A stretch of 20,930 bases of DNA from F23-B02 sp946405205 (GCA_946405205.1 CAMJGL010000026.1:1-20930); one strand, 5' to 3'; positions 1 through 7,248 are shown, numbered from the stretch's first letter. The notes: generated from the sequence alone by a model not told the origin. A program made the numbers and translations.

Positions 1-53
1 CTGCTTGAACAATTTTTGCTCTTAATTATTGTCTAACTTTTTGGGGTCACTTC
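1..53. mobile_element. Probable terminal end of an IS3-family insertion sequence (partial)
   Basis: The stretch around 31-53, read on the opposite strand, is TGAAGTGACCCC followed by AAAAAGTTAGACA. This resembles the terminal inverted repeats I associate with IS3-family elements of Clostridia (TGA-CTGACCCC-AAAAAGTTAGACA type). The body of the element would lie to the left, outside the window, and no transposase sequence is visible here. The identification is from memory of the family ends, not from a search, so it could be coincidence. Confidence 0.4.
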
Positions 54-82
54 AGGGCTTATTTTTTCGGGATATTAATATA

Positions 83-1498
83 TCACTTTGTATTCAGCTT
101 TTCTTCCTTGCCGGTTTTTGCGCTGGCCGCAACGAGTCCGCCCAGAGCTACGAGGGCAATGACGTTGGGGATTACCATGAGCTGGTTGAACATATCGGTC
201 AGCTCCCAAACGAGGTCGTTGGAGAGCAGAGAGCCGAGGAACACGAACACAACGGCGATTATCGAGTAAGGCAGAACGGCCTTCTTGCCGAAGAGATACT
301 CAACGTTGATGCGTCCGAAGAAGTTCCAGCCGATGATGGTGGAGAAGGCGAAGAACAGCAGGCAGATAGCAACGAACGCACTGCCGATGCTGCTGCCGAA
401 CACGCTGGAGAACGCAAGCTGAGCAAGGTTGGTCTTTGCAACGCCCAGAGCGGAGAGATTATCGGAGGTGGTCATAACACCCGCAAGGATGCCGTCGCCG
501 GTGTACATGGTGGAGATAACGACAAGCGCGGTCATGGTCAGGACGATAAAGGTATCGATGAACACGCCCATCATCGCAACGACGCCCTGCTCGTGAGGGG
601 TCTTGACCTTGGCCTGAGCGTGAGCATGGGGAGTCGAGCCCATACCGGCTTCATTGGAGAACAGGCCGCGCTTTACGCCCTGGCTGATGGCCTGCTTTAT
701 CGCATAGCCGAGGCTGCCGCCGACGACTGCGGTCGGATTGAAAGCATACTTGAAGATGAGGCCGAAGGTCTCGGGGATGTACTGGATGCGGCAGACGAGA
801 ACAACAAGTCCGCCGACAATGTAGATGACAGCCATGATGGGAACTATCTTCTCCGCAACAGCGGCAACACGCTGAACGCCGCCTATAAAGATCACAGCGG
901 AAATGCCTGCTATCACAAGGCCGATGATCCACGTGGGGATACCGAAGGCGGTGTTGCAGGATTCACCGATGGAGTTAGACTGCACCATAGCGCCCATGAA
1001 GCCGAGCGCAAGTACGATAGCGACTGCGAAGAAACCGGCCATGAACTTGCCGAATTTATTGTTGAATGCATGCTTTATGTAGTACACCGGGCCGCCGGAT
1101 ACGCTGCCGTCAGCATTGACGACGCGGGTCTTCTGCGCCAGCACAGCCTCGGCGTAGATCGTTGCCATGCCGAAGAAAGCGATTAACCACATCCACAGGA
1201 TCGCACCGGGGCCGCCGATGAGGATAGCACCGCAGGCGCCGACGATGTTGCCGGTACCGACCTGGGCCGCGATCGCGGTAGCCAGCGCCTGGAAGGAGCT
1301 GAGTCCGCCGCGCTGCTTGCCGCCGTGCAGGGAAATGTTGCCGAACACGCTGCGCCACGCTTCACCGAAGCAGCGAACCTGAACGAACTTCGTTCTGATA
1401 GAGAAATACAAGCCGCAGCCGACAAGCAGTATAATGAGAATGTAGTCTGACAGGTAGCTGTTGACGGTCTGCACGATGCTGAGTAGGGTCTGTTCCAT
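83..1498 (-). CDS. Sodium:alanine/glycine symporter (AGCS family)
   Basis: A 471-residue integral membrane carrier of the alanine-or-glycine:cation symporter family, importing small neutral amino acids with Na+ across the cytoplasmic membrane. The protein shows the family's GTGNIVGACGAI, a PVYYIKHAF segment and a GLFSNEAGMGSTPHAHA stretch, with roughly ten or more hydrophobic helices. Length is normal for the family. An upstream TTG (1513) keeps the frame open, but ATG at 1498 is the better start because GGAGG lies 8 nt before it. A glycine riboswitch in the leader strongly suggests that glycine is a substrate. The gene is transcribed alone. I see no clear intrinsic terminator between its stop and the window edge, where an IS-like end begins within about 30 bp. 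Confidence 0.93.
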   Translation of the reverse strand: MEQTLLSIVQTVNSYLSDYILIILLVGCGLYFSIRTKFVQVRCFGEAWRSVFGNISLHGGKQRGGLSSFQALATAIAAQVGTGNIVGACGAILIGGPGAILWMWLIAFFGMATIYAEAVLAQKTRVVNADGSVSGGPVYYIKHAFNNKFGKFMAGFFAVAIVLALGFMGAMVQSNSIGESCNTAFGIPTWIIGLVIAGISAVIFIGGVQRVAAVAEKIVPIMAVIYIVGGLVVLVCRIQYIPETFGLIFKYAFNPTAVVGGSLGYAIKQAISQGVKRGLFSNEAGMGSTPHAHAQAKVKTPHEQGVVAMMGVFIDTFIVLTMTALVVISTMYTGDGILAGVMTTSDNLSALGVAKTNLAQLAFSSVFGSSIGSAFVAICLLFFAFSTIIGWNFFGRINVEYLFGKKAVLPYSIIAVVFVFLGSLLSNDLVWELTDMFNQLMVIPNVIALVALGGLVAASAKTGKEEKLNTK

Positions 1499-1515
1499 TT
1501 TCTTTTCCTCCAAAT

Positions 1516-1541
1516 AAAAAAACTGCTGAAAAAATCAGCAG
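1516..1541 (-). terminator. Riboswitch-controlled terminator (expression platform)
   Basis: On the minus strand a CTGCTGA / TCAGCAG stem with a five-T loop is followed directly by seven T, just ahead of the Shine-Dalgarno GGAGG. It lies between the glycine aptamer and the symporter start, the usual place for the regulated terminator. Glycine binding promoting termination would fit an importer, but the direction of control is inferred. Confidence 0.8.
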
Positions 1542-1582
1542 CTCCGGAGACTTATCAGAAAACATATTAACACTTATGCTTT

Positions 1583-1652
1583 CTCTGTCCTTTTGCCTGA
1601 GAGATTCGGCTTTCGCCTTACACCTTCGGCACCCTTTCGGGATTCTCCAGAG
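1583..1652 (-). ncRNA. Glycine riboswitch aptamer (gcvT element)
   Basis: Minus-strand RNA carries the conserved core GGUGCCGAAGG, a GGCGAAAGCC hairpin, and CUCUCAGGCAAAAGGACAGAG. P1 can be closed by CUCUG (1648-1652) pairing with CAGAG (1583-1587). Only one full aptamer is evident. The purine-rich segment just upstream (about 1655-1680) may be the degenerate 'ghost' partner seen in singlet glycine riboswitches. The riboswitch precedes an AGCS transporter, a common target of this class. Confidence 0.93.
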
Positions 1653-1702
1653 CATCCTCCACCTCCAGTCTCTTGCGATTCTTGAGGTTTCTGCGGATTT
1701 AA

Positions 1703-1720
1703 TGTGCTAAGATTAGCACA
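1703..1720. promoter_or_regulatory. Palindromic operator candidate over the symporter -10
   Basis: Perfect 8-bp arms (TGTGCTAA / TTAGCACA) separated by 2 bp. It overlaps the -10 hexamer of the symporter promoter, so a protein bound here would occlude RNA polymerase. The cognate regulator is unknown. Confidence 0.55.
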
Positions 1721-1738
1721 CTAATAATATAATGTCAA
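1710..1738 (-). promoter_or_regulatory. Sigma-A promoter of the symporter/riboswitch unit
   Basis: A -35 TTGACA (1733-1738) and a -10 TAATCT (1710-1715) are separated by 17 bp on the minus strand, upstream of the riboswitch. The rest of the 1514-1862 intergenic stretch is AT-rich spacer between divergent genes. Confidence 0.7.
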
Positions 1739-1821
1739 TAGTCTTTATACGTTATTTTTCAAACTATCAGTTTGCCGATGCCGGTACATTTAATAGTTCG
1801 TTAACACAAAATCCCTCTGTA

Positions 1822-1827
1822 TATAAT
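1822..1827 (+). promoter_or_regulatory. Probable -10 element of the DUF1002 gene
   Basis: A perfect TATAAT lies about 35 nt upstream of the start codon. The nearest -35-like hexamer is TTAACA at 1801-1806, with a short 15-bp spacer, so the -35 is uncertain. Confidence 0.5.
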
Positions 1828-1862
1828 ACAATCAGAGCATCTTCCGGAAAGGACTTTTTAAC

Positions 1863-2732
1863 ATGAAAAAAACAATTTCACTTATCCTCGCGGTCCTGAT
1901 GCTGGGGAGCTGCCTGTGCTTTGCCGACAGCATCGAGGACAGCCGCGTCGTCATCGGCGCAGACCTGAACGAGGACGAAATCGCATACGTTTACGACTCA
2001 TTTGGTATCGACCGCAATGATGTCAAGGAGCTCACCGTCACCAACTCCGATGAACGCGAATACCTTGAGGGGATCGTGGACGAAAGTCTCATCGGATCAA
2101 GATCCATCTCCTGCATCTACATCGAGGCTCTTGACGAGGGCGAGGGACTTGACGTTTCGGTCAAGAACATCACCTGGTGCACTCCGGATATGTACATGAA
2201 CGCCATGGTCACCGCCGGTATCACCGACGCGAACGTGCAGATCGCGGCGCCCTTCAATGTATCCGGCACCGCCGCCCTTACCGGCATCTACAAGGCCTAT
2301 GAGGATATCACCGGCAAGAAGCTCGACGAGGACGCAAAGCTCGTCGGTACTCAGGAGCTCGCCATCACGGCGGAGCTTGCCGATGAGATCGGCAGCGCGG
2401 ACTCCACCTCCATCGTCAACGAGCTCAAGCTCATACTCGACGAGACCAAGGACATGACCGACGACGAGCTTCGCGATGAGATCAAAAAGATCGCCGCAGA
2501 ATACGATGTCAGCCTCACCGACAATCAGATCGATCAGCTCATCAAGCTGTGCCGCTCCATGGAAAAGCTCGACACCGACGCGCTCAAGCAGAAGGTCGAA
2601 GAGGTGCAGCAGTACCTCAAGGACATCGTTAAGACGCACGGCGAGGTAAAGCAGTTCCTGGCCAACGTCGCCGATACAGTCACCGAATTTGTTAATAAGG
2701 TCATCGATTTCTTCAAAAGCATCTTTGAATAA
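1863..2732 (+). CDS. Secreted DUF1002 (YpuA-like) protein
   Basis: A 289-residue protein with a classical N-terminal signal peptide (MKK, then a hydrophobic run, probable cleavage near the CFADS region around residue 22). The body matches DUF1002, the family of Bacillus YpuA: note CTPDMYMNAMVTAGITDANVQIAAPFNVSG at about 105-135, supplied here only as the landmarks CTPDMY, TAGITDA and PFNVSG. The function of the family is not established. The C-terminal third is strongly helical and acidic, with coiled-coil-like stretches (about 195-260). The start is supported by GGAAAGGA about 8 nt upstream. It is a single-gene unit with its own promoter and a shared terminator. Confidence 0.85.
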   Translation: MKKTISLILAVLMLGSCLCFADSIEDSRVVIGADLNEDEIAYVYDSFGIDRNDVKELTVTNSDEREYLEGIVDESLIGSRSISCIYIEALDEGEGLDVSVKNITWCTPDMYMNAMVTAGITDANVQIAAPFNVSGTAALTGIYKAYEDITGKKLDEDAKLVGTQELAITAELADEIGSADSTSIVNELKLILDETKDMTDDELRDEIKKIAAEYDVSLTDNQIDQLIKLCRSMEKLDTDALKQKVEEVQQYLKDIVKTHGEVKQFLANVADTVTEFVNKVIDFFKSIFE

Positions 2733-2744
2733 GCTGTCCTGAGC

Positions 2745-2788
2745 AAAAAATCATCCTGCACGTTTTAAACGTACAGGATGATTTTTTT
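2745..2788. terminator. Bidirectional intrinsic terminator
   Basis: Stem ATCATCCTG / CAGGATGAT with a further inner ACGTTT/AAACGT pairing. It is flanked by A6 on the left and T7 on the right, so it ends both the DUF1002 gene (plus) and rsmG (minus). Confidence 0.9.
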
Positions 2789-2804
2789 ATCGTTTATTAC
2801 CCGA

Positions 2805-3506
2805 TCACAGCGGGCGCTTTTTTATCTGAGCCCACTTGCGCGGATACATCGGATGGGTGGGCTTGACCTTTTCAATTATCACGGCTGCGTGGCTTATATC
2901 CGTGCCGGGCACATTGTATATCACCGTGTCCCTGAGCTCGGCTCCGAGAAGCTGCATCGCACTGTGCGCCTCGGAGACCTCCTGTGCGCAGTCGGGCCCC
3001 TTCATGGCGATAAACACTCCTCCTGTTTTCAGAAACGGCAGGCAGAGCTCGCAGAGGGTGTTCAGCCGCGCCACGGCTCGGGATACGGCGATATCATAGG
3101 CCCCGCGGAGCTCCGCCGGAGCTTCCTCCGCCCGTGCGTGTATGCAGTCAACGTTCTCAAAGCCGAGCTTTTCGCAGGTCTCCCGAAGGAAATCCACCCG
3201 CTTGTTAAGACTGTCAAGCAGTGTAAGTTCAAGGCTCGGCTCGGCGATCCTGAGCGGAAGACCGGGAAATCCCGCGCCCGTTCCCACATCTATGAGCCTT
3301 TTGCCCTTGAAATCACACATTCCAAGCAGAGCGGCGCAGTCAAGAAAATGCAGCCTTGCCACGTCCTCAGCGCCGCTTATGGCGGTGAGGTTCATGACCC
3401 TGTTGCGCTCGTCAAGGTATTCATAGTATATCCTGTACTGCGCGAGGGCGCGCTCGCTTATTTCAATGCCCAAGCGGGCAAAGCCGCTTTTCAGTATCTC
3501 TTCCAT
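2805..3506 (-). CDS. rsmG: 16S rRNA (guanine527-N7)-methyltransferase RsmG (GidB)
   Basis: A 233-residue SAM-dependent methyltransferase that modifies G527 in the 530 loop of 16S rRNA. Diagnostic sequence includes NLTAI at 39-43, HFLD at 53-56, and the SAM-binding motif I LIDVGTGAGFPG at 71-82, followed by LTLLDSLNKRVDFL. Length is normal for the family. The start is supported by GGAGG 4 nt upstream. It is often found next to mnmG near the origin. Here it stands alone between a wall hydrolase and a convergent DUF1002 gene. The upstream gene has its own terminator only about 30 bp away, so rsmG needs read-through or a promoter very close to its start. Confidence 0.95.
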   Translation of the reverse strand: MEEILKSGFARLGIEISERALAQYRIYYEYLDERNRVMNLTAISGAEDVARLHFLDCAALLGMCDFKGKRLIDVGTGAGFPGLPLRIAEPSLELTLLDSLNKRVDFLRETCEKLGFENVDCIHARAEEAPAELRGAYDIAVSRAVARLNTLCELCLPFLKTGGVFIAMKGPDCAQEVSEAHSAMQLLGAELRDTVIYNVPGTDISHAAVIIEKVKPTHPMYPRKWAQIKKRPL

Positions 3507-3532
3507 ATATCCTCCGCCGAATGCTTATAAAC

Positions 3533-3565
3533 AGAAAAATGAGCCGTAACTTACGGCTCATTTTA
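3533..3565. terminator. Intrinsic terminator behind the SleB-family gene
   Basis: Stem TGAGCCGTAA / TTACGGCTCA with T-runs on both flanks (TTTTT on the minus strand, TTTT on the plus strand). It serves the minus-strand hydrolase gene. Confidence 0.85.
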
Positions 3566-3588
3566 TCATATTCTTTTGTTGTTGGCAA

Positions 3589-4434
3589 TCAGATAAAGAA
3601 GTTGTGGTCGCCGATTCTGGTGACCCACGTCGTGGAACTGTTCATTCCGCCTTCCCAGTATCTTCCCACCTGGAAAAACAGCGCGTCACCGACGGTGTTG
3701 TAGCCCTCATACACGAGCTTCGCGCACACAACGCTTATCTCATATGGATCGCGGTAAATGACGCCGTTCTGCGCGGGGCCAAACTGCCCGGGCTGGAAAA
3801 TGACTCCCTTGAGGGTATCGGCAAAGCGGCTGTTTCCTATGCGGTTGAGTATCACGTTGCCTACGCCTATCTGCCCCGCAACAGGCTGATTGCCGGATTC
3901 CCATGTGATGATCCTGCTCATCCAATAGATATCATCTTCGTTATAGTACTCGTCTCCGCTCTGGAGGATCTGTTCGTTTGCCGTGCCGAAATCATAGGCC
4001 CCAAGCTCGTCATTCCATGAAACGCTGAGCGTGAATATCTTCGCCACAGCATCGATCGGAACGATGAAAGAGCCGCCGACTTCCATATAACCGTCGGGCA
4101 GGTAAAGATATCTTCCGTTTGCGCTCATGTACTGATCCGAGCTGCAGACCTCGATAACTATACCTCCGACCTCAACAGTCAGTGTATTTATCTCATTGTC
4201 AAAATAGGAAACGGTGTCATACCCCAAAACGGCGCTTACCGCTTCAAGGGATACATATGTGTTGCTCCCGACGGTATAGCCGCGGCAGGAAAGAAGGCCG
4301 TCAACATACACGGGAGTCTCTGTGCAGCCGACACCGTTGTCAGTCTCCTCGGCAAATGCAGAGCAGCAGAGGAAAACGCACAGCAAACAGATAACGAATA
4401 CGAGTGTGATGCCGTACTTTTTGAACTTACTCAT
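3589..4434 (-). CDS. Secreted cell wall hydrolase, SleB family, with copper-amine-oxidase-like N-terminal domain
   Basis: A 281-residue exported protein. Residues 1-28 form a signal peptide or anchor ending near AFAEE. About 38-150 is a copper-amine-oxidase-N-like domain (YVDGLLSCRGYTVGSNTYVSLE region), often a wall-binding unit in Clostridia. About 168-281 is the Hydrolase_2/SleB domain (MSRIITWESGNQ, GVGNVILNRI, VIFQPGQFGP). By analogy to SleB lytic transglycosylases, E179 is the likely catalytic residue. SleB relatives degrade spore cortex or peptidoglycan. A vegetative role is equally possible, because many such paralogues exist per genome. The start is supported by AGGAG upstream. Single-gene unit. 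Confidence 0.88.
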   Translation of the reverse strand: MSKFKKYGITLVFVICLLCVFLCCSAFAEETDNGVGCTETPVYVDGLLSCRGYTVGSNTYVSLEAVSAVLGYDTVSYFDNEINTLTVEVGGIVIEVCSSDQYMSANGRYLYLPDGYMEVGGSFIVPIDAVAKIFTLSVSWNDELGAYDFGTANEQILQSGDEYYNEDDIYWMSRIITWESGNQPVAGQIGVGNVILNRIGNSRFADTLKGVIFQPGQFGPAQNGVIYRDPYEISVVCAKLVYEGYNTVGDALFFQVGRYWEGGMNSSTTWVTRIGDHNFFI

Positions 4435-4505
4435 ATAACGCTCCTGTCAAATTGATTCATTCGGCAAAACACCGAACGTTCACCTAATAACTATCAGGCA
4501 TATTA

Positions 4506-4535
4506 ATTATAACGGAACATTAATGAGTCGGTAAA
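4506..4535 (-). promoter_or_regulatory. Sigma-A-like promoter of the SleB-family gene
   Basis: On the minus strand a -10 TATAAT (4506-4511) and a -35 TTTACC (4530-4535) are separated by 18 bp. The leader to the start codon is about 65 nt. Confidence 0.6.
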
Positions 4536-4545
4536 TAGTTATATT

Positions 4546-4573
4546 GCACAAATGGACTTGTGTCGATTTGTGC
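4546..4573. repeat. Inverted repeat upstream of the hydrolase promoter
   Basis: Perfect 8-bp arms GCACAAAT (4546-4553) and ATTTGTGC (4566-4573) flank a 12-bp spacer. It sits just upstream of the -35 of the minus-strand hydrolase promoter, so it could be an operator for an activator or repressor. No terminator T-run follows. Confidence 0.4.
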
Positions 4574-4765
4574 TAAATATACATACATATGCTTCAAACC
4601 GCAAGATTTAGAGTATTGAAACGGTTAAAACACAGCATTTTGTGGCTTCAGCAAGTTGCACAAAGTTTTAATTTCGACGACATTTTGCAAAAAATCTGTA
4701 AAAATTATTACAAATAATAATCATCTATATAACGTTATGTAAATCTTTTTGCTTATGCAGAATTA

Positions 4766-4775
4766 TTATGTAAAC
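4766..4775 (-). repeat. GTTTACATAA motif copy
   Basis: Exact copy, intergenic, 14 bp past the TSCPD gene stop. A 9/10 relative lies at 4735-4744. Opposite in orientation to the copy at 5061, so the two bracket the TSCPD gene. Confidence 0.5.
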
Positions 4776-4788
4776 TAAATCGACGTTT

Positions 4789-5031
4789 TTATATGCACTT
4801 TTTGAGCGCTTTTGCAAGTTGGTCAGGGCATGATGTGGGCTTAAATCCGCAGCGAATACCCTCCATGCGTGCAATGGCATCCTCCACGCTCATCCCCACC
4901 AGAAGTCTTGAAATCCCGCTGAGATTGCCGCTGCATCCGCCCGTGACCTCCACTTTTTCAATGCGCCCGTCTTCGACATCGATCTCCATAAGTCGGGAGC
5001 AAACGCCTTTGGGTTTATATGAAATATGCAT
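4789..5031 (-). CDS. TSCPD-domain protein (TIGR03905 family)
   Basis: An 80-residue cytoplasmic protein that is essentially one TSCPD domain, including the name-giving TSCPD motif at 66-70 and conserved cysteines (C11, C33, C62, C68, C79). This small stand-alone family, TIGR03905, has no established function. The domain also occurs at the C-terminus of adenosylcobalamin-type ribonucleotide reductases, where its Cys/metal-binding character suggests a redox or nucleic-acid role. The start ATG follows GAGGTG at about 5-nt spacing. It is a single-gene unit bracketed by inverted copies of the GTTTACATAA motif. Confidence 0.85.
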   Translation of the reverse strand: MHISYKPKGVCSRLMEIDVEDGRIEKVEVTGGCSGNLSGISRLLVGMSVEDAIARMEGIRCGFKPTSCPDQLAKALKKCI

Positions 5032-5060
5032 TTTTTCACCTCATTTTTGAATATTGTTTG

Positions 5061-5070
5061 GTTTACATAA
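5061..5070 (+). repeat. GTTTACATAA motif copy
   Basis: Exact copy, about 30 bp upstream of the TSCPD start codon, within the likely promoter/leader region between divergent TSCPD and spoIIP. I could not place a convincing sigma-A promoter for the TSCPD gene here. Confidence 0.5.
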
Positions 5071-5170
5071 TATAGTTGACCTAAGTCAGGGAAACCCCGG
5101 CTCCCTGTGCTCATATAAGCTACCACACTTTCCGACATAAGTACAGAAATATTTTTTCTTCGGGAGAAAT

Positions 5171-6154
5171 ATGCTGAATCACAGGGGGGGTGAGGACAAG
5201 GTGAAAAAGCTCAAGCTCATAATATTGGTAGTGCTTGCCGGGCTGTGTCTTTATCTCTTTGCCCTGTATTTAGGCAATGACAGCGGCAGCATTTTTGTAA
5301 GCACCATGTCGCTCGCAAAGCCCGATTCGGAGGAGATATACCCCACCGGAACGCCGCTGGACTCCCCCGCTCCCTCCTCGACCGACGCTCCGGTCAGGCC
5401 TACGATAGTGCCGACGACCATATCCGGCGGGCTCGTCATTAAAAACTCCTCGGATCATGACGTGGACGTAGAGGAGCTTTTGGCGCAGGGCTGCCCGATA
5501 CGGCTCGAGGCCGGAAAGCCGCAGATACTCATTATCCACACCCATTCCAGCGAAGCGTACTCCCCCGCAGGACTGGATAAATACGAGGATCTGGGCACCA
5601 ATCGCACGCTTGATACTGATTATAATGTAATAAGGATAGGAAACGAGCTAACGGAGATATTCCAAAGCTATGGTCTGAACGTGATACACGACACGGGAGT
5701 TTACGATTATCCCAGCTACACCGGCTCATACAACCGGAGCTGTGAGGCCATTGAAAAACATCTTGCCGACAATCCGAGCATCCAGATCGTCATCGACCTG
5801 CACAGAGATGCGCTGTGCTCGGATGAGATCACCTACAAGACCGAGGCCGATGAGGACGGTGTCTGCGCCTCTCAGATCATGATACTCGTCGGGAGCGACT
5901 CAAGCGGGCTCGAGCATCCGGACTGGCAGCAGAATCTGAGGCTTGCACTGTACCTGCAGAACGCTGTGTGCAGCGAATATCCGAGCCTGATGCGGCCGGT
6001 GCAGCTCGTATCCTACCGTTATAACCAGCACCTTACCCACGGCTCCATGATACTTGAGGTCGGCAGCAACGGAAACACGCTTCAGGAAGCGCTGGCAGCC
6101 ATAAGGCTTTTCGGAAACTCCGCGGGACCTGCACTTGCAGCGCTTGTGGGCTGA
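5171..6154 (+). CDS. spoIIP: Stage II sporulation protein P (SpoIIP)
   Basis: A membrane-anchored peptidoglycan amidase/endopeptidase that, with SpoIID and SpoIIM, thins septal wall and drives engulfment of the forespore. Residues about 13-34 form the N-terminal membrane anchor. A Ser/Thr/Pro-rich linker runs to about residue 90. The catalytic domain has ILIIHTHSSEAY, DLHRDA, and LEVGSNGNTLQEA, whose His and Glu residues are the expected zinc ligands. The start is ambiguous: ATG 5171 has GGGAG 5 nt upstream, while GTG 5201 has GAGG 5 nt upstream and would give a shorter cytoplasmic tail. In many relatives spoIIP is next to gpr; it is not here. Sigma-E control is expected from known biology. 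A weak ATA...CATAAG-like pair upstream is not a full consensus. Confidence 0.93.
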   Translation: MLNHRGGEDKVKKLKLIILVVLAGLCLYLFALYLGNDSGSIFVSTMSLAKPDSEEIYPTGTPLDSPAPSSTDAPVRPTIVPTTISGGLVIKNSSDHDVDVEELLAQGCPIRLEAGKPQILIIHTHSSEAYSPAGLDKYEDLGTNRTLDTDYNVIRIGNELTEIFQSYGLNVIHDTGVYDYPSYTGSYNRSCEAIEKHLADNPSIQIVIDLHRDALCSDEITYKTEADEDGVCASQIMILVGSDSSGLEHPDWQQNLRLALYLQNAVCSEYPSLMRPVQLVSYRYNQHLTHGSMILEVGSNGNTLQEALAAIRLFGNSAGPALAALVG

Positions 6155-6163
6155 ATAATACTC

Positions 6164-6193
6164 TTGCAAACATTATACATGTTTTGATATACT
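6164..6193 (+). promoter_or_regulatory. Sigma-A-like promoter of the 316-residue membrane protein gene
   Basis: -35 TTGCAA (6164-6169) and -10 TATACT (6188-6193) with an 18-bp spacer, starting just after the spoIIP stop. The downstream gene is therefore probably a separate unit. Confidence 0.6.
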
Positions 6194-6246
6194 GGCAATA
6201 CCCGGCATACATCATATAAAAAAGAGAAATATACGGAGGATAAGGT

Positions 6247-7197
6247 ATGATAGGTTCAGGTCTCAAAAAACTTGCACGGGAAAACGGCATGAGCATCGCT
6301 TCGGGAGTTGCCTACGGTAACTTCAGAGGCTATGCCGCCACCTTTTCCGAGGGTTCAGGCTACAAGCTCCTTGCGGTCACGACAAAATTTCCCGACGAGC
6401 TGGCTGAAAACAGCTTCATGGGTGAGCTCCACCGGCGCGATCTTAAAAAGGAATTTCGCGTTCAGGAGCTCGTGATGTCGGACAAATGCATATTTGTCAA
6501 TTTCTATGACAGCATAGGCACCATGAAATACATAAACTCTTTCTGCGACCTCTTCTTCCCGCTGCTTGTGCAGTACGGCGCCTCTGGCGTCAATTTCTGC
6601 TCGGAATGCGGCGGAGAATTTTTCGGCGACGGAAACTGGAAGCTCATTAACGGCGCCGCGTATCATCTGCACGAAAGCTGCGCTGAAAGCATCGCCTCAG
6701 GCGCCGCCGCGCAGGAGCAGGCAGTCCGCGAAGCCGATACCGGCACCATCGGCGCGGGTATCATAGGCGCTCTGCTGGGCGCGCTCGTCGGTGCGATACC
6801 CTGGGCGCTCCTTCTCTACATGGGCTATATCGCAGCCGTTGCGGGCCTTCTCATCGGCTGGCTCTCCAAAAAAGGCTATGAGCTGCTCCACGGCAAAAGA
6901 TGCAAGGCAAAGCTTTACATTGTCATCATAGCAAGTATTCTGGGCGTTCTCATCGGCAATATAGCCGTGGATTATTACAGCTTGTTCAGCCTTATCCGCG
7001 ACGGCCTGCTGCCGGAGCTTACATACGGCGACATCTTCCCCTCCCTGCTGTATCTTTTCTCCGGCGACGACGCCTACAGAGCGGCTACCCTCAGCAACGT
7101 CGGTCTCGGCCTTCTGTTCGCGCTGATCGGCACCTACGGCGTCTTCAGGGATATCCGCCGTGAGACCGCCGGTATGAAGATGAGCACACTTAAATAA
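6247..7197 (+). CDS. Unrecognised membrane protein with a zinc-ribbon-like motif
   Basis: 316 residues; I do not recognise the family. The N-terminal ~160 residues are soluble. They contain an FCSECGG...HLHESC pattern (C118, C121, H140/H142, C145) that could bind zinc as a treble-clef or ribbon. Four hydrophobic segments follow: about 168-190, 192-206, 222-241 and 284-300. The first pair is glycine/alanine-rich. The layout (soluble sensor-like domain with a metal site, then a C-terminal membrane domain) suggests a cytoplasmic domain tethered to the membrane, but no function can be assigned. Start is supported by GGAGG about 7-11 nt upstream. Monocistronic, with its own promoter and terminator. 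Confidence 0.75.
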   Translation: MIGSGLKKLARENGMSIASGVAYGNFRGYAATFSEGSGYKLLAVTTKFPDELAENSFMGELHRRDLKKEFRVQELVMSDKCIFVNFYDSIGTMKYINSFCDLFFPLLVQYGASGVNFCSECGGEFFGDGNWKLINGAAYHLHESCAESIASGAAAQEQAVREADTGTIGAGIIGALLGALVGAIPWALLLYMGYIAAVAGLLIGWLSKKGYELLHGKRCKAKLYIVIIASILGVLIGNIAVDYYSLFSLIRDGLLPELTYGDIFPSLLYLFSGDDAYRAATLSNVGLGLLFALIGTYGVFRDIRRETAGMKMSTLK

Positions 7198-7208
7198 CAC
7201 ATAAGCAT

Positions 7209-7248
7209 AAAAACGCAGCCTGTCTTGCCGATGACAGGCTGCGTTTTT
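7209..7248 (+). terminator. Strong intrinsic terminator
   Basis: Stem CGCAGCCTGTC / GACAGGCTGCG with an 8-nt loop, followed by TTTTT, starting 12 bp after the upstream stop codon. Confidence 0.92.

Larger units (their letters stand above)
4435..4788. other. AT-rich intergenic region (about 350 bp)
   Basis: No convincing gene. It holds the hydrolase promoter, a small TTCGG/CCGAA hairpin (about 4460-4476) in its leader, an inverted repeat at 4546-4573, and two copies of the TTATGTAAA motif at 4735 and 4766. Base composition is clearly more AT-rich than the neighbouring genes. Confidence 0.6.

Noticed and set aside
29..1186. 385-codon plus-strand open frame opposite the symporter gene
   Set aside because: It is the antisense shadow of a clear AGCS gene, with low-complexity composition and no family features. 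Similar long antisense frames opposite rsmG (2778-3530), DUF1002 (2097-2639), apbE (9348-10106), copA (14955-15770) and rplA (20048-20797) are rejected for the same reason.
1703..1720. CIRCE element (HrcA heat-shock operator)
   Set aside because: CIRCE is TTAGCACTC-N9-GAGTGCTAA; here the same half-sites are in inside-out order with a 2-bp spacer, so HrcA binding is not supported.
4735..4775. DnaA boxes / replication origin at the AT-rich region
   Set aside because: TTATGTAAAC differs from TTATCCACA at key positions, and no dnaA, dnaN or DnaA-box cluster is present.
5105..5145. Sigma-E promoter for spoIIP
   Set aside because: An ATA and a CATAAG-like pair are present at about the right spacing, but the -10 lacks the final T of CATANNNT, so it is not called.
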